Positions 36,304 through 37,959 of a DNA stretch of 37,959 bases are shown piece by piece; positions within the stretch are counted from its first letter, which is position 1; each line of letters opens with the position of its first letter. The notes under the pieces are model-generated. The model was given only the letters and a program-made list of their open reading frames with translations. It ran no database searches and was not told the origin of the DNA. A program made the position numbers and the translations under genes. Source of the DNA: Tritrichomonas musculus (Eukaryota; Parabasalia; Tritrichomonadida; Tritrichomonadidae); contig JAPFFF010000148.1 in the NCBI GenBank assembly GCA_039105265.1, forward strand, positions 1 through 37,959. Direction: 5' to 3'.

Positions 36304-37959
36304 TAACCTAGAAACAAGGCTGACCCTCAACAGGTCGTGACGGAATGCCACTCCCTTGCGTACAGGACCCTCGTTCACAAAACGTCTTCTACATTTGGTT
36401 AACCCACACCGAGACATTTAGAAAGCAAAAGCTATTTTTAACATGTCAGAAAGGTGCAGAGCATCATTTTCTAGATGAGTTTCTGGCTTAAGAGGCCTTC
36501 AGCCATTATCCCAGACGGCGTAGCTGCGGGACGGTTTGGTTTCCCAAAATCCCTGAACCAGAGGCCATATTCAACAGTTCCTCTCGTACTAAATCAAACT
36601 ACTATCATGATGCAATATCCAGTAGGATAAAACAAACCTGGCTCACGACGGTCTAAACCCAGCTCACGATCCCTAATACGGGTGAACAATCCAACCCTTA
36701 GTGACTTGTGCATCACTAGGATAGGAAGAGCCGACATCGAAGAATCAAAAAGCTGCGTTGATTTGATCTCTTAGCAGCCACAAGCCAGTTGTCCCGGAGG
36801 TAACTTGTCTGTCACCCCAAGTCTCACGCACCTGAGACTAATTAGGGATCGTTAGGCCTTTGTTTCCAAACTGGTCCTAGTACAAAAAGGCACAGTAAAT
36901 TGAGCTTTTGGCCTTATCCTCGACGTGAGATTTCTGTCCTCACTGAGCTCAACTTAGGACACCTTCGCTGCGCTTTCGAAGGTGTGCCGCCCCAGCCAAA
37001 CTTTCTATCTAATCCTATCCCGATTAAGGTAAGCATGATTCCAGACCGGGTAGTGGTTTCTCATATTCGATTGCTCTCCCACCTAGACTGCACCCCAGAC
37101 GAAACCATACAAGACTAGACCAAAGTGAAGCTCTACAGGGTCTTCTTTCCCCGCTGGATAGTTTGTGCCCGTTCCCACAACTGATGGTTCGCTGAGAGAT
37201 AGTTTGGGACAGTGAGAACCTCATAGCTCCGTTCATGCAGGTCACTAATTAAGTGACGAGGTATTTCGCTACTTTGATAAGAGTCATAGTTACCCCAGCT
37301 ATTTACCGGCGCTTTATTGGCTTTAACCATATTAACAAACACAGCACTGAGCAGGATTCATCTTGCGTTCACTGCCTATAAGAGCACAGCGCAAGACTAA
37401 GTTTTTATTAAACAGTTGGGCTCTCCTTGTAACTATCGGTTCTGATTTCCATCAGAGCCAAGCTTTATCCCGAAGTTACAGCTCCAATTGGCCGAATTCC
37501 CTGAACTACCACACCTCAATGGCCATAGGCTTCTCACCTTGGAGACCTGATGCGGTCATCGGTACGGCTATACTCCCTAAGCAATCCTCTCTTCAAGGAT
37601 CAATCCAACAGCCCTGGCTGTGAACGAATTCACAGTTTGCCTCAGATACATCAACTATTCCCCAGTTGACCTGATTCCTAGGACGTAAACCGAGTCATAT
37701 AGGAAAGATATCCCTATCATAGAGTGTCAAATCGACGGATAAGATTGCCAAGTGTTACCACATGGAAGTATTAGTCTCGGAATATCAACCGAGTTCCCTT
37801 TCTCAGAATAATCTGATTAGGACCGACTAACTCTGGGACTGTTTAAGTTGCCCAGAAACCCTACTCCTCATCAGCCCCCAGGATAATAACCTGGATAATC
37901 GCTACTTCAATTAGGATCTGTAATAGAAATCTTTCGAGTCGGGTTCGCACCCAAACCTT
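36304..37959 (-). rRNA. 28S rRNA, copy 7, 3' part (cut by window edge)
   Basis: The 3' 1,656 nt of the 28S, covering the peptidyl-transferase region and sarcin-ricin loop (36577-36590). The 5' part, 5.8S and 18S of this unit lie beyond the window. The visible part matches the other copies. Confidence 0.96.

Larger units (their letters stand above)
1..37959 (-). repeat. Tandem rDNA array, 5,829-bp unit, about 6.5 copies
   Basis: Base 1 recurs at 5830, 11659, 17488, 23317, 29146 and 34975, and every landmark I checked repeats at exactly this spacing. The checks covered the ends of the 18S, 5.8S and 28S genes, spacer hairpins and long homopolymers, and I found no difference between copies. All units point the same way. 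The window starts and ends within rRNA genes, so neither edge of the array is seen. Tandem nuclear rDNA of about 6 kb per unit is known from trichomonads. A circular rDNA molecule, or an assembler walking round a repeat graph, would give the same sequence, so the number of copies here should not be read as the genomic copy number. Confidence 0.98.

Noticed and set aside
1-37959. CRISPR array, satellite DNA or mobile element as the cause of the repetition
   Set aside because: The 5,829-bp period is fully explained by complete rDNA units. There are no short repeat-spacer patterns, terminal inverted repeats or transposase frames.
1-37959. Bacterial or organellar rRNA operon
   Set aside because: The genes carry eukaryotic 18S ends, a separate 5.8S and ITS1/ITS2, in the order 18S-5.8S-28S.

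Overview
The window is a head-to-tail array of nuclear ribosomal DNA from an anaerobic parabasalid protist, most likely a trichomonad of the genus Tritrichomonas or a close relative. One unit of 5,829 bp repeats about 6.5 times without visible change, and every rRNA gene lies on the minus strand. I see no protein-coding gene. The open frames in the window are antisense or out-of-frame readings of rRNA, or chance frames in A/T-rich spacer.

Each unit, read in the direction of transcription (right to left), holds the 18S rRNA (about 1,575 nt), ITS1 (about 82 nt), 5.8S rRNA (about 159 nt), ITS2 (about 64 nt), 28S rRNA (about 2,757 nt) and an intergenic spacer of about 1,192 bp. The window opens inside an 18S gene (only its first 137 nt are present, at 1-137). 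It then runs through six complete transcribed blocks and ends inside a seventh 28S gene (its 3' 1,656 nt, at 36304-37959). There is no unique flanking DNA at either end.

The assignment to trichomonads rests on the very short 18S, the tiny ITS1 and ITS2, and the 18S 5' sequence. The start of the 28S also matches the common trichomonad ITS reverse primer site. It differs from Tritrichomonas foetus at several ITS-flanking positions as I recall them, so a different Tritrichomonas-like species is more likely.

The spacer has two parts. The 18S-proximal 300 bp or so is less A/T-rich and can form several small RNA hairpins, so it is probably the 5' external transcribed spacer. The 28S-proximal 800 bp or so is extremely A/T-rich and holds long A and T tracts. 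Just past the 28S 3' end is a perfect 13-bp hairpin beside a T9 tract, a good candidate for 3' processing or termination. A 13-bp sequence occurs once near each end of the spacer in opposite orientations and could be a shared Pol I factor site.

No unusual protein-coding system is present. The points worth a second look are the perfect homogeneity of the array, the candidate spacer control elements, and departures from near-universal sequence in the 28S catalytic region and in 5.8S. Boundaries of the mature RNAs are inferred from conserved ends and may be off by several nucleotides.
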